From Marinobacter salsuginis (lineage in GTDB: Bacteria; Pseudomonadota; Gammaproteobacteria; Pseudomonadales; Oleiphilaceae), in contig NZ_BGZH01000004.1 of NCBI RefSeq assembly GCF_009617755.1, positions 1 to 64,000 of the forward strand: DNA of 64,000 nucleotides. Reading direction: 5' to 3'. Under the pieces are notes generated by a model, which did no database searches, was not told the DNA's origin, and was given only the letters and a program-made list of their open reading frames with translations. The position numbers were made by a program, and so were the translations under genes. Below, piece after piece: positions 33,232 through 43,956 of this stretch. Position 1 is the stretch's first letter; each line of letters starts with the position of its first letter.

Positions 33232-33261
33232 AAAAAAACCGGCCAGTTGGCCGGTTTTTTT
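33232..33261. terminator. Bidirectional terminator between rpsT and proB
   Basis: AAAAAACCGGCCA pairs with TGGCCGGTTTTTT across a very short loop, with A- and T-tracts on both sides. It sits between the convergent rpsT and proB stops. Confidence 0.92.
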
Positions 33262-33276
33262 ATGGCCGAACAATTA

Positions 33277-34401
33277 TCAAACAATCACCAGATTGTCCCG
33301 GTGGATCATCTCCTCGCCTGACATATAGCCAAGGATTTCGGTAATCCGATCACTGGACCGGCCGGCAATGGCCCTGGCCTCATCGGCATCGTAATTCACC
33401 AGACCCCGGGCAACTTCACGGCCACTCTGATCGAAGCAAGACACCATCTCCCCACGCCGGAACTGCCCTGCCACGCCCTTGACCCCAACCGGCAGAAGAC
33501 TGCGGCCTCCCAGACAGAGCACTTTCACAGCACCATCATCCAGTGTCAGCCTGCCACGGGTCTGCAAATGACTGGCGAGCCATTGCTTTCGGGCAGCAAT
33601 CCGGCCCTGCTCCGGCAACAACAAGGTGCCGATTACATCGCCTTGCCTCAACCGGCCAATCACACCCTCGATTCGGCCACCGACGATCACAGTAAAAGCC
33701 CCGGACCTTGCCGCAAGCCGTGCCGCCCGCAACTTGGTCTGCATGCCACCACGACCAAGAACTCCAGCGCCACCACCGGCCATGGCGTCCAGTTCGCGGT
33801 CTTCAGCCCGCCGCTCCGTCACCAGGCGAGCGCCCGAATGCTTCCTCGGATCCTTGTCAAACAGACCCAGTTGGTCGGTCAGGATAATCAGACCGTCCGC
33901 CTCAATCAGATTGGCAACCAGCGCCCCAAGGGTGTCGTTGTCGCCAAACCGAATCTCATCGGTAACAACGGTATCGTTTTCATTGACGATTGGCACTACA
34001 CCAAAGTTCAGCAAGGCGCGCAGTGTGCCTCGGCCGTTCAGATATCGCTTACGGTCCGATAGATCATCATGGGTCAGCAAAATCTGCGCAGTATGGATGT
34101 CGTGCCGCTTGAACTGGGCTTCCCACGTCTGCACCAGCCCCATCTGACCAACAGCTGCAGCGGCTTGAAGCTCATGAAGCTGCTCGGGCCGAACCGTCCA
34201 GCCCAGACGACTCATCCCTTCCGCGACGGAACCAGAGGAAACAATCACCACCTCCACGCCGTCTTCAATCAGCTCGGCGATCTGATCCACCCACAAACCC
34301 AGCGCAGCCACGTCCAGGCCACGGCCATCGTTGGTCAGCAGGGCGCTTCCGATCTTGATAACCAGGCGTCGGGCCTGGCGCAGCTGTAGGCGTTCAGTCA
34401 T
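33277..34401 (-). CDS. proB: Glutamate 5-kinase
   Basis: The enzyme phosphorylates glutamate in the first step of proline synthesis. The N-terminal amino-acid kinase domain ([27 protein letters not shown] segment, [12 protein letters not shown]) is followed by a C-terminal PUA domain from about residue 280. The 374-residue length is normal. It lies 36 bp after obgE, an order shared with Pseudomonas. Confidence 0.96.
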   Translation of the reverse strand: MTERLQLRQARRLVIKIGSALLTNDGRGLDVAALGLWVDQIAELIEDGVEVVIVSSGSVAEGMSRLGWTVRPEQLHELQAAAAVGQMGLVQTWEAQFKRHDIHTAQILLTHDDLSDRKRYLNGRGTLRALLNFGVVPIVNENDTVVTDEIRFGDNDTLGALVANLIEADGLIILTDQLGLFDKDPRKHSGARLVTERRAEDRELDAMAGGGAGVLGRGGMQTKLRAARLAARSGAFTVIVGGRIEGVIGRLRQGDVIGTLLLPEQGRIAARKQWLASHLQTRGRLTLDDGAVKVLCLGGRSLLPVGVKGVAGQFRRGEMVSCFDQSGREVARGLVNYDADEARAIAGRSSDRITEILGYMSGEEMIHRDNLVIV

Positions 34402-34437
34402 GATGCTTGAGCGATCTCTCTGGTATCAGTCCTTCGT

Positions 34438-35634
<1,197 letters not shown>

Positions 35635-35663
35635 TCAACCCTTTGCGCCATGCGCATAAACTA

Positions 35664-35701
35664 AAAAGCCCCGCAGCCTCTAGGAAGCTTTGCGGGGCTC
35701 C
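35664..35701 (-). terminator. Terminator after rplU-rpmA
   Basis: On the minus strand AGCCCCGCA pairs with TGCGGGGCT and is followed by TTTTT. It lies between the rpmA stop and obgE start, so the ribosomal pair ends here and obgE should have its own promoter or rely on read-through. Confidence 0.85.
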
Positions 35702-35775
35702 GGATGGCTATGATTCCCTGATGATATCAGGATATCAGCGCCACCCAAGGTTCGACAGAACCGGATCGCCGCTGC

Positions 35776-36036
35776 TTACGCAGCCGGAACGATGCTCACG
35801 AACTTGCGGCTCTGCGGGCCTTTGGTTTCGAACTTTACCTGGCCGTCTGCTTTCGCAAACAGGGTGTGATCCTTACCAATGCCAACATTGCTACCAGCGT
35901 GGAAACGGGTGCCACGCTGACGGATGATGATGCTGCCTGCAGATACAGTCTCGCCGCCAAAGCGCTTCACACCAAGTCGTTTCGACTCGGAATCGCGACC
36001 GTTACGGGTACTACCTGCTGCCTTTTTATGAGCCAT
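35776..36036 (-). CDS. rpmA: 50S ribosomal protein L27
   Basis: The 86-residue ribosomal protein starts [19 protein letters not shown], the L27 N-terminus that reaches the peptidyl transferase centre. It lies 36 bp after rplU, the near-universal bacterial pair. Confidence 0.98.
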   Translation of the reverse strand: MAHKKAAGSTRNGRDSESKRLGVKRFGGETVSAGSIIIRQRGTRFHAGSNVGIGKDHTLFAKADGQVKFETKGPQSRKFVSIVPAA

Positions 36037-36072
36037 TACCAGCCTCCTTATTTAAGGGGTAATTCGAGAGCC

Positions 36073-36384
36073 TCAGCCCTTGATACCCGTGATCTTGACT
36101 TCAGTAAACCACTGACGGTGGCCCTGACGCTTCATGTGATGCTTACGACGACGGAACTTGATGATCTGAACCTTGTCGTGACGGCCGTGGCTAACCACTT
36201 CTGCAGTCACTTTGGCACCATCAACTACCGGCGCGCCTACCTGAACCTTGTCGCCGTCGGCGATCAGCAGAACGCGATCAAACTCAACGTTGCCACCGGT
36301 TTCAACTTCCAGCTTTTCCAGCTTCAGGGTTTCGCCTTCTTTTACACGGTGCTGCTTACCACCGCTAACAATAACTGCGTACAT
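36073..36384 (-). CDS. rplU: 50S ribosomal protein L21
   Basis: The 103-residue ribosomal protein has the L21 start [14 protein letters not shown] and the C-terminal region [16 protein letters not shown]. It is first in the rplU-rpmA operon, behind a promoter at 36496-36524 with a leader of about 100 nt. Confidence 0.98.
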   Translation of the reverse strand: MYAVIVSGGKQHRVKEGETLKLEKLEVETGGNVEFDRVLLIADGDKVQVGAPVVDGAKVTAEVVSHGRHDKVQIIKFRRRKHHMKRQGHRQWFTEVKITGIKG

Positions 36385-36495
36385 TCACTCGCTCTCCACG
36401 ATTGACCCATCCCTGCTCTTATCCACCTGGTTCTAAGGGAGGCGCTCTGGCGACCCTATAGCAGGGAGCGCAGGTTGGGATGAGTTGGGCGCGTG

Positions 36496-36524
36496 ATTGT
36501 ACGAAAAGACGCACCGCAACACAA
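36496..36524 (-). promoter_or_regulatory. Promoter of rplU-rpmA
   Basis: On the minus strand TTGTGT (36519-36524), a 17 bp spacer and TACAAT (36496-36501) are followed by a GC-rich discriminator, as expected for a growth-rate-controlled ribosomal protein promoter. Confidence 0.65.
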
Positions 36525-36530
36525 GCCAAG

Positions 36531-36559
36531 TTGACACTACCTTCGGCAATACCTAGCAT
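36531..36559 (+). promoter_or_regulatory. Promoter of ispB
   Basis: A perfect TTGACA (36531-36536), 17 bp spacer and TAGCAT (36554-36559). It is back to back with the rplU promoter; the two -35 boxes are only 6 bp apart. Confidence 0.65.
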
Positions 36560-36627
36560 TGCCGCGACCTGCCTTTAATATCAATGATCGCAACGGCGAT
36601 AACACCAGCAAGGGATCCAAAAGCCGC

Positions 36628-37596
36628 ATGACAGCCCAGCGCATTTACGACACCGTGGCCGACGACTTCAGCCGCGTTAATGACCTGATCATCCAGCGGC
36701 TTTCCTCCGATGTTCCCCTGGTAGAGAAAATAGCCCAGTACATCATCGAAAGCGGCGGTAAGCGCCTGAGACCATTACTGGTTCTGCTTTCCAGCCAGGC
36801 CGCCGGCTACAATAAAGACGATCATCTGAAACTTGCCGCCGTGATTGAATTCCTGCACACCGCCACCCTGCTGCACGACGATGTGGTGGACACCTCGGAC
36901 ATGCGCCGGGGCCGGAGCACCGCCAACGCCCGCTGGGGCAACGCGCCAAGTGTACTGGTAGGTGATTTCCTCTATGCCCGGGCGTTCGAGATGATGGTGG
37001 AGCTAAAAAGCCTGCGAATTATGGACGTATTGTCCCACGCCACGGCGGTAATCGCCGAAGGCGAGGTCATGCAGCTAATGAACGTGAAAAACCCGGATCT
37101 GACCGAAGAGCAGTACATGAAGGTCATCCACAACAAGACCGCCATGCTGTTCGAAGCCGCCTCTCACACCGGCGCGTTGCTTGCCGAGGCCAGTGACGAG
37201 CAGGAACTAAGCCTGAAAAACTACGGCAAGTACCTGGGCCTGGCGTTCCAGCTAGTAGACGATGTCCTGGATTACCGGGGCGACGCCGAAGCCATGGGCA
37301 AAAACGTTGGCGACGATCTGGCGGAAGGCAAAACGACCTTGCCGCTGATCCACGCCATGGCCCATGGAACAGAGGATGAGCGGCAGTTGATCCGCCAGGC
37401 GATTCGCAAGGGCGGCCTGGACAATCTGCCACGCATCCTCGAGATCGTTGAGCGCTCAGGCGCCATCGAATACACCATGAGCAAGGCCCGGGAGCAGGCA
37501 GACCTGGCGAAGACCTGCCTTCAATCCCTACCCGACTCCGGCCATAAAATGGCCATGGAACTGCTGACCGAAGTCGCCCTTGCCAGGGTTAGCTGA
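36628..37596 (+). CDS. ispB: Octaprenyl (all-trans polyprenyl) diphosphate synthase
   Basis: The enzyme makes the polyprenyl side chain of ubiquinone. Both aspartate-rich motifs are present: LLHDDVVDTSDMRRG (first) and LVDDVLDYRGD (second), plus GGKRLRP near the N-terminus. The start at 36628 aligns with E. coli IspB and gives 322 residues; an in-frame ATG at 36559 falls on the promoter. Its 3' end overlaps the convergent yqjG by 8 bp. Confidence 0.94.
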   Translation: MTAQRIYDTVADDFSRVNDLIIQRLSSDVPLVEKIAQYIIESGGKRLRPLLVLLSSQAAGYNKDDHLKLAAVIEFLHTATLLHDDVVDTSDMRRGRSTANARWGNAPSVLVGDFLYARAFEMMVELKSLRIMDVLSHATAVIAEGEVMQLMNVKNPDLTEEQYMKVIHNKTAMLFEAASHTGALLAEASDEQELSLKNYGKYLGLAFQLVDDVLDYRGDAEAMGKNVGDDLAEGKTTLPLIHAMAHGTEDERQLIRQAIRKGGLDNLPRILEIVERSGAIEYTMSKAREQADLAKTCLQSLPDSGHKMAMELLTEVALARVS

Positions 37597-38575
37597 GCGA
37601 CTCACGACCGTGAGGTGAATCGAAGTCCAGTTTCGGCCCGACCGGCACGATCTGAGTCGGGTTGATGGTTCTCTGGCTCACATAGTAATGGCGTTTGATC
37701 TGATCGATATCGACAGTCTCCGCCACACCCGGCACCTGGTAGAGATCCCGAACGTAGGCAGAAAGCGCCGGGAAATCACTGATACGCTGTCGGTTACACT
37801 TGAAGTGGCTGTAATACACCGCATCGAACCGGATCAACGTAGTGAACAGACGCCAGTCTGCCTCCGTTAAACGGCCACCCACGAGATACCGTTTTCCAGA
37901 CAATCGCTCTTCAAGCCAGTCGAGGGAATCGAACAACGCGTTGTAGGCTTCCTCGTATTTATCCTGCGCTGTAGCAAAGCCCGCCTTGTAAACGCCATTG
38001 TTAACCGTGTCATACACCCGGGTATTTACCTCATCAATCTCCCCTTGTAACTCCCTGGGGTAGAAATCCAAGTCAGCGCGAACATCTTCGAGACCATCAA
38101 ACGCCGAATTAAACATGCGGATAATCTCGGCGGATTCATTGCTCGCAATTGTCTGCTTCTTTTTGTCCCACAGCGTTGGCACCGTCACCCGCCCGGTATA
38201 CTCTGGGGCCGCCTTGGTATAAACCTGGTGCATGAAGCGGAAGTCATGCAGATGGTCCCGATGCTGCTCGCTGTCCGGCCGAAACTCCCAGCCGTTTTCC
38301 ACCATGTCCGGGTGCACCACGGAAACTGAAATGTGCTTTTCCAGCCCCTTGAGCTTTCGGAAGATCAATGTGCGATGTGCCCAGGGACAGGCCATCGATA
38401 CATACAGGTGATAACGACCGGACTCGGCCTTGAAGCCACCCTCGCCTTCCGGCCCCGGCGAGCCGTCGGCGGTCACCCAATTACGGAAGCGGGCCGCCTC
38501 CCGTTCAAATTTGCCACCGGTCTTGTCGGTGTCATACCACTTGTCGTGCCATTTGCCATCAATCAGCAGGCCCAT
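37589..38575 (-). CDS. yqjG: Glutathionyl-hydroquinone reductase (Xi-class GST)
   Basis: The 328-residue protein belongs to the YqjG/ECM4 family, which removes glutathione from glutathionyl-hydroquinones. The catalytic cysteine is in MACPWAHRTLIF, near residue 62. The conserved tyrosine-rich C-terminal region is visible (RFDAVYYSHFKCN, ALSAYVRDLYQ). It faces a divergent LysR regulator across 115 bp and overlaps the ispB 3' end by 8 bp. Confidence 0.92.
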   Translation of the reverse strand: MGLLIDGKWHDKWYDTDKTGGKFEREAARFRNWVTADGSPGPEGEGGFKAESGRYHLYVSMACPWAHRTLIFRKLKGLEKHISVSVVHPDMVENGWEFRPDSEQHRDHLHDFRFMHQVYTKAAPEYTGRVTVPTLWDKKKQTIASNESAEIIRMFNSAFDGLEDVRADLDFYPRELQGEIDEVNTRVYDTVNNGVYKAGFATAQDKYEEAYNALFDSLDWLEERLSGKRYLVGGRLTEADWRLFTTLIRFDAVYYSHFKCNRQRISDFPALSAYVRDLYQVPGVAETVDIDQIKRHYYVSQRTINPTQIVPVGPKLDFDSPHGRESLS

Positions 38576-38690
38576 ATAGCCCTCCCGTTAAAATTCCTGA
38601 ACATGATGAAATCAATACGGGCAGAATACCGGGGACCCTGCTACGCTCTCAAACAAGCATTTCTGGCCAACAACCTCAGATAATTCGAAC

Positions 38691-39602
38691 ATGCATACAG
38701 CCATCACCATAGACGCCCTCAAAGTCCTTGACGCCATTGACCGCAAAGGCAGTTTCGCCGGGGCCGCTAACGAACTGTTCCGGGTTCCCTCCGCCATCAG
38801 CTACACCGTGCAGAAACTGGAAGAAGACCTGAACGTGGCCATCTACGACCGCACCGGACATCGCGCTCGACTGACGCCGGCCGGCCGATACCTTCTGGAG
38901 GAGGGCCGCACCCTGCTGGAAGCGGCAGAAAACCTGGCTCACACCACCCGCCAGGTCGCCCAAGGCTGGGAAACGCGTCTACGAATCGGGTTCAACTCGC
39001 TGCTGCCAGCAGAATGCCTGTTTCCGACAATCCAGGAATTCTATGAGCTGGGCGTGCCGGTGGATGTGCAAATCGTGGAGGAGGTTTTCGCCGGCACCTG
39101 GGATGCGCTACAAAGCCGAAGAGTGGACCTGATCATTGGTGCCGATAATTTCAGCAAGCCTGCCGGAAACTACACTACAAAGCCGCTGGGAGACATGCCC
39201 TTTGTCTTTGCGGTTGCCACGGATCATCCCCTGGCTGATGCCGACACGCCGCTTTCCGAGGAAGACATCTCCCGTTTTCCCGCAGCCGTGGCGGCAGACA
39301 CTTCACGTTCATTACCACCGGGACATGCCGGCATATTTCACAGGCAACGGACCCTGACCGTCGCCAACATTGATCAGAAGATCGCCATTCAGGTGGCCGG
39401 TCTTGGCGTGGGTTGGTTACCGAGGGCAAGAATCAGTAAAGAGCTGGAAGAAGGGAAACTGATCATCAAAGAGGTCCAGGAATCACGCCAACCGATAACG
39501 CTCCATATAGCCAGGCATGCCGAGGATCAGGGCAAGGCTTTGATGTGGTTCTGGGAGCGGCTCAGCGCGAATGGCGCCATCGGAAACTGGCTAACAGGCT
39601 GA
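38691..39602 (+). CDS. LysR-family transcriptional regulator
   Basis: The 303-residue regulator has an N-terminal winged helix-turn-helix (ITIDALKVLDAIDRKGSFAG...PSAISYTVQKLEEDL) and a C-terminal LysR substrate-binding domain. Divergence from the glutathionyl-hydroquinone reductase gene suggests that gene is its target, but this is inference. The 115-bp shared gap has a loose dyad, ATTCCTGAAC/ATGATGAAAT (38596-38615), that could be an operator. The effector is not known. Confidence 0.9.
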   Translation: MHTAITIDALKVLDAIDRKGSFAGAANELFRVPSAISYTVQKLEEDLNVAIYDRTGHRARLTPAGRYLLEEGRTLLEAAENLAHTTRQVAQGWETRLRIGFNSLLPAECLFPTIQEFYELGVPVDVQIVEEVFAGTWDALQSRRVDLIIGADNFSKPAGNYTTKPLGDMPFVFAVATDHPLADADTPLSEEDISRFPAAVAADTSRSLPPGHAGIFHRQRTLTVANIDQKIAIQVAGLGVGWLPRARISKELEEGKLIIKEVQESRQPITLHIARHAEDQGKALMWFWERLSANGAIGNWLTG

Positions 39603-39718
39603 AAATAAAGAAAATGATATGACTTAAACTTGGAATAAAGTCAGGCAAATGAGTCAACCGCTTGCCAGCACACTTCGTTTATACTGCAGCTGAAACCAAC
39701 GCCGAAGGGAGCTCTCTG

Positions 39719-41248
39719 ATGCGGCAACTGTCGGAACTGGATGCCTCTTTCCTGTACCTGGAATCGGAAACAACACCGATGCACATCGGCGGCATCTATC
39801 TCTTCGATGCCAGCGAGCGGGAAAAGCCACTGGCCTTCAGTACCTTTGTCGCTTACCTTAGAAGCCGCCTGCATGTCGTGCCGGTATTTCGTCAGCGCCT
39901 GAAAGAGATTCCCTTTCGCCTGGGCCGGCCTTACTGGATTGACGACCCGGATTTCAGCATTGAACGCCACCTTGCCTACGTCAATCTGGGCGAACATGGC
40001 CGTAAGGCAAGCTTGATGACCCTGGCCTCCCGGATTCTGGAAGAGCCCTTAAAGAGGGATCGCCCCCTCTGGCACATCACCTTCGTAGACGGCTTCAAAC
40101 TGGACGATGAAAACACCGGCAGCGAAGGCTTTGCACTGATCGTCAAACTGCATCACGCCGCCATTGACGCCTTCAGCGGCGAAGAAATAATCGGCAAGCT
40201 TCTTGAGTACACCCCCCAGCCCAGCCCGATCGCTCCGCCGCGGCCCTGGCAGCCGAGACCTGAACCGTCCGAAGAGCGTGTAGTACTGCAGGCCGGCGCG
40301 AACATCATACGAACGCCTCTGCAATTCACCTCTCTGGCCTTCAACGCCGCCGAGGCCACAGCCCGCGGTCTGATCCAGAAACAACTGCGCAAACTACCGC
40401 TACCTTTGCCGCTGTTCTCGGCCCCACACAGCCCCTTCAACCGCCAGATTACAGCAAACCGACAGATCGTTTCGGCCAGCGTGGAGCTTTCCAGATTGAA
40501 AGCGATCAAAGCATTCCTCGGTGATGTAACCCTGAACGATGTTGTTCTGGGTTTGTGTGCCGAAGCCCTGAAACGCTATCTGATCAGCGAAGGCGCCAAC
40601 GCCGAAAAGTCACTGGTGGCAATGACACCGATTTCGGTGCGTTCCAACAGTTTGCGCCGGGCAACCGGGAACCAGATGTCCGCCATGCTGCTGGATCTGG
40701 CAACCAATGAAACCAATCCTGCCCACCGGATTCGACGGATTCACTGGAATGCGGTTGCCTCCGAACCTTACCGGGAGGCCATTGCCGCGGATCGGCTTAC
40801 GGAGCTCCTGCCATCCACCATGCTGGCACTATCAGCGAGACTTTACTCGGAATTGCAGATTGCCCAGCGCTACCAGCCAGTATTCAACCTCCCCATCACC
40901 AACGTTCCGGGGCCGCAGGTGCCACTTTACCTACAGGGCGCACGACTGGTTCAGCAGTACAACACGGCGCCGCTGTTCGACAGCATGGGACTGGTTATTG
41001 TTGCGGTAAGCTATGAAGGAAGACTGACCCTCAATTTCACCAGCTGTCCAGACGTGGTGGCACATGGGGAGTCCCTGCAAGCTCACGTGGCTGAAAGCCT
41101 CAGCGCCATCGAATCGGCCATGCAACAGCTCGGGGCCGAGGATGCCAAAGAGCCCATTGCCGCCTCGCCAACACAGACCCTGGCGGATGATGCGATGAAC
41201 GCGATGGAGGGACTTCTGAAGAAGGCCTTTAAACGCTTCCGGGCCTGA
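39719..41248 (+). CDS. Wax ester synthase / diacylglycerol acyltransferase (WS/DGAT)
   Basis: The 509-residue acyltransferase makes storage wax esters or triacylglycerol from acyl-CoA. The N-terminus LSELDASFLYLESETTPMHI and the region RPLWH are typical. The catalytic motif reads HHAAIDA (His145, His146, Asp150), with alanine where HHxxxDG has glycine. Further family blocks are GNQMSAMLLDLAT and NLPITNVPGPQ. The ATG at 39719 follows AAGGGAG; an in-frame start at 39662 is less likely. Such genes are a hallmark of Marinobacter, which usually has several. Confidence 0.93.
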   Translation: MRQLSELDASFLYLESETTPMHIGGIYLFDASEREKPLAFSTFVAYLRSRLHVVPVFRQRLKEIPFRLGRPYWIDDPDFSIERHLAYVNLGEHGRKASLMTLASRILEEPLKRDRPLWHITFVDGFKLDDENTGSEGFALIVKLHHAAIDAFSGEEIIGKLLEYTPQPSPIAPPRPWQPRPEPSEERVVLQAGANIIRTPLQFTSLAFNAAEATARGLIQKQLRKLPLPLPLFSAPHSPFNRQITANRQIVSASVELSRLKAIKAFLGDVTLNDVVLGLCAEALKRYLISEGANAEKSLVAMTPISVRSNSLRRATGNQMSAMLLDLATNETNPAHRIRRIHWNAVASEPYREAIAADRLTELLPSTMLALSARLYSELQIAQRYQPVFNLPITNVPGPQVPLYLQGARLVQQYNTAPLFDSMGLVIVAVSYEGRLTLNFTSCPDVVAHGESLQAHVAESLSAIESAMQQLGAEDAKEPIAASPTQTLADDAMNAMEGLLKKAFKRFRA

Positions 41249-41269
41249 ACAGGCAGGCCCGGAAACGTT
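41232..41269 (+). terminator. Terminator hairpin overlapping the WS/DGAT stop codon
   Basis: TTCCGGGCCTG pairs perfectly with CAGGCCCGGAA (41237-41247 with 41254-41264), and AACG/CGTT extend the stem after one mismatch. The TGA stop lies within it. It can serve the convergent DUF2057 gene as well; no long T-tract. Confidence 0.65.
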
Positions 41270-41284
41270 CAGGCAAGGATTCGA

Positions 41285-41980
41285 TTATTCGAAGGCCCAA
41301 CGAAGAAACGCCTTCTTTTCCTCGTCACTCGCTGTTTCCCAAATGGATTTGAGCTGTTCAAGTGCATTGTCGCCGTTTGCAGGAGCGATCTCGGAAGTAG
41401 ACGCCGGGATCGGCGTACGGGAGGTTGTCATCAGCTCTTTCGGATCCCAAACGGTGGAAGTCGCCACGGCTGCTCCCGCCGAAGAGACAATCTGGGCGGA
41501 AAATTCCGGCATTTCTTCTTCAGCTTCCTGGCGTGACTCCGGCTGATCGAACTTGAACCGATAAGTCTCACCGGCTGCGGCCTCGAAGCGAGCAACCTGG
41601 GGCTCGCTCTCAATCACGTGAACTTTCGATTCCCCGTTTCTGACCACAGTGCTTTTCGCCCAGATAGTCTTGTAGACAAACACAACCTCGTTTTCGCCTG
41701 GAAGCAAGGCGTAGTCTAGGGCCAGGTCATCCATCAGGAAGTTGGTCATGACGCGGCCGTTCACCCGGGTCACGCGGATTTCACCGGGTGTTTGCAAAGT
41801 AGCGGCGTTAGACGCGGCCGCAGGATTGCCTTCCCAGGTTTCAACGACGCTGACACTGGAAGCACATCCCACCAGAGACACTACGAGCACGGCAGCCAGC
41901 CCGGCACGCAAACAAGTTACGCCTCGACGACAGCGCTGTCCTGTGGATTGGAAAACACGGATCAGATAAGAAATGTTCAT
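41285..41980 (-). CDS. DUF2057-like lipoprotein
   Basis: The 231-residue product has a long basic N-terminus, then a hydrophobic segment ending in the lipobox LVGC (Cys about 39), so it is probably an exported lipoprotein. The pattern LQTPGEIRVTRVNGR...ALLPGENEVVFVYKT resembles the DUF2057 (YccT) family. The C-terminal third is low in conservation and Glu/Ala-rich. Function unknown. It lies convergent to the WS/DGAT gene. Confidence 0.75.
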   Translation of the reverse strand: MNISYLIRVFQSTGQRCRRGVTCLRAGLAAVLVVSLVGCASSVSVVETWEGNPAAASNAATLQTPGEIRVTRVNGRVMTNFLMDDLALDYALLPGENEVVFVYKTIWAKSTVVRNGESKVHVIESEPQVARFEAAAGETYRFKFDQPESRQEAEEEMPEFSAQIVSSAGAAVATSTVWDPKELMTTSRTPIPASTSEIAPANGDNALEQLKSIWETASDEEKKAFLRWAFE

Positions 41981-42249
41981 TAAGTCTCCTTGGCATGAGG
42001 ATGGATATCACATCAGGCTGGCGCCAGTTTTTTAGCATTCTGACGAGTGCATCTGACAAGGGCAAGACAACGGCGGGCTTTACCACCGCATTCTGGATTT
42101 TTCACTGATGATCCCGAGTGAGACGCAACCCGTAAAATTGTAAAAAAATGTTGAATTCGCCCTGAATTGGGTTAATTTTAAACAGATCGGCAGATATTAA
42201 CGCGGCGCCCGAAAAGCAAGAGCGAAAAGCGGGCAGTACAGGAGATGCC
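41981..42249. other. Intergenic region between the DUF2057 and DUF6316-like genes
   Basis: No gene is supported in these 269 bp. The stretch 42130-42180 is AT-rich, and TTGAATTCGCCC...GGGTTAATTT (about 42152-42179) could be a weak sigma-70 promoter for the small gene downstream. Confidence 0.4.
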
Positions 42250-42453
42250 ATGGACACCCAACGCAGGACCGGAGAAGAGGGGCCGGTTCCCTTTCGCAGC
42301 AATCGATTCTTCTGCGTAGGGAGCAAATGGTACTTCACTACCCGGGAGGGGTTTGATAGTGGCCCGTTTGCTTCCCGGGAGCGAGCGGAGACAGGCCTGA
42401 AGCGGTTTCTGCACGTTGTCCGGCTGTTGCCGGAAGAGCAGCAGCTTCACTGA
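42250..42453 (+). CDS. Small DUF6316-like protein
   Basis: The 67-residue product contains RSNRFFCVGSKWYFTTREG and DSGPFASRERAETGLKRFL, a pattern I associate with a small family (DUF6316) seen in Marinobacter and relatives. GGAG lies 7 bases before the ATG. The protein is compact and soluble, with no signal or membrane segment. Function unknown. It converges on pgpA with 19 bp between the stops. Confidence 0.72.
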   Translation: MDTQRRTGEEGPVPFRSNRFFCVGSKWYFTTREGFDSGPFASRERAETGLKRFLHVVRLLPEEQQLH

Positions 42454-42472
42454 CGGGGTCAGTGCTGGCTCG

Positions 42473-43000
42473 CTAGACCATTACGGGAACGAGCCACACG
42501 TCCACTGCCCACAGGCAGGCCAGGGCCATTAAACCGGCGATCACGTCGTCGACCATAATTCCCAGCCCGCCCGGCAGGTGCTGGTCCAGCCAGTTTATGG
42601 GCCAGGGTTTGGCGATGTCGAAGAGCCGGAACAGAGCGAAGGCGCCCAGAACCCCGTAAATATTGTCGGGAAACAGTCCCAGAGCAATCCACATCCCGAC
42701 GAATTCATCCCAGACAATACCGCCATGGTCATGAACCTTCAGGTCTTGGGCCGTCTTTCCGCAAAGCCAGATACCTACGATAAACGCAACCAGGATCACC
42801 AGCCAATAACCCACCGGCGGTAACCAGGCGAAACCGTACCAGAGTGGTATGGCTGCCAGACTCCCCCATGTACCGGGTGCCCTCGCGGTTGCGCCGCTGC
42901 CAAACCCAAAGGCCAAAAGGTGCACGGGGTTTCGCAAAAAACCGGGTGGCAATATCACTGCCGGCGCCTCGGGCTCCGGAGCTTGACCTTCCTGACTCAT
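42473..43000 (-). CDS. pgpA: Phosphatidylglycerophosphatase A
   Basis: This membrane phosphatase makes phosphatidylglycerol. The 175-residue protein shows GSGATARAPGTWGSLAAIP and VHDHGGIVWDEFVGMWIAL, the family's conserved acidic/His blocks, and about four hydrophobic helices. The start overlaps the thiL stop by 4 bp. It is the last gene of the ribBA-ribH-nusB-thiL-pgpA string. Confidence 0.95.
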   Translation of the reverse strand: MSQEGQAPEPEAPAVILPPGFLRNPVHLLAFGFGSGATARAPGTWGSLAAIPLWYGFAWLPPVGYWLVILVAFIVGIWLCGKTAQDLKVHDHGGIVWDEFVGMWIALGLFPDNIYGVLGAFALFRLFDIAKPWPINWLDQHLPGGLGIMVDDVIAGLMALACLWAVDVWLVPVMV

Positions 43001-43953
43001 GATTTACCCCTGAAATGGTCATACCCCGCTGGCACCGCTTCCAGACCGCAATCAACGCCATCGAGGTACAGGCCCGGCTCGGCAGTAACGGCCCCAATCA
43101 CGGTAAGCTGGCTCTTCAGTGATTCCGGTGCAGACTCCCAGCTTTCCGGGGCAAAACAGACGCAGAGTTCGTAATCGTCCCCCGAACGCAACGCGTAGTT
43201 TAGGGCCTTGCTACCTTTGAGTCGCGAGAGCGCGGCCGAAAGAGGTACTCGATCACTCGCGATCCGGGCACCGACCCTCGATGCGGCAAGAATATGGCCG
43301 AGATCAGCCAACAAACCGTCGGAGATATCAATCGCGGCGCTGGCATACCGGCGCACCTCCCCTGCCAGATCTAGCCTTGGCCAGGGCCTATGGTAATGCT
43401 CAAGCACTGCGAGGATGTCAGCAGAAGGGGCAGGTTCAGAGAGATAGTCGAGGGCAGCCCCCGCGTTACCCAGGGTGCCCGACACGGCAATCAGATCCCC
43501 CGCACGGGCGCCTGAGCGTCGGACCCCGCCCCCCTGCTCTACAGTGCCATGCACCTGCAGGCTCAGAGTGAGCGGCCCGGAGGTTGTATCCCCGCCAGCC
43601 AATTGGAGACCGAACGCCTCGCTGGCTCGTCTCAACCCGGCAGAGAAATCTTCAAGCCACTGCTCATCCACGGCTGGCAGCGTCAGCGCAAGCGTGAAGC
43701 ACTCCGGGTCGGCGCCCATGGCAGCAAGATCACTGGCTGCGACAGCGAGAGCACGCCAACCCAGGTAATCCGGGCGATAATTTCGGGGAAAATGGACACC
43801 CTCCACGAGAGCATCCACGGAAAAGACAAGATCCCGGCCAGCGGGAATCCGCTGAATCGCGCAATCATCCCCAGGCCCCAGCATCAGAGACCCGGATTCC
43901 TGCCGCTCGCCGAGCGGCAAAAAGAAGCGCCGGATCAGCTCGAACTCGCCCAT
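42997..43953 (-). CDS. thiL: Thiamine-monophosphate kinase
   Basis: The enzyme phosphorylates thiamine monophosphate to the active diphosphate. The 318 residues show the PurM-like fold signatures GPGDDCAI near residue 26, LAAMGADPECFTLALTLP and IDISDGLLADLGHI. It overlaps pgpA by 4 bp and follows nusB by 3 bp, the order found in E. coli and Pseudomonas. Confidence 0.95.
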   Translation of the reverse strand: MGEFELIRRFFLPLGERQESGSLMLGPGDDCAIQRIPAGRDLVFSVDALVEGVHFPRNYRPDYLGWRALAVAASDLAAMGADPECFTLALTLPAVDEQWLEDFSAGLRRASEAFGLQLAGGDTTSGPLTLSLQVHGTVEQGGGVRRSGARAGDLIAVSGTLGNAGAALDYLSEPAPSADILAVLEHYHRPWPRLDLAGEVRRYASAAIDISDGLLADLGHILAASRVGARIASDRVPLSAALSRLKGSKALNYALRSGDDYELCVCFAPESWESAPESLKSQLTVIGAVTAEPGLYLDGVDCGLEAVPAGYDHFRGKS

Positions 43954-43956
43954 CGC

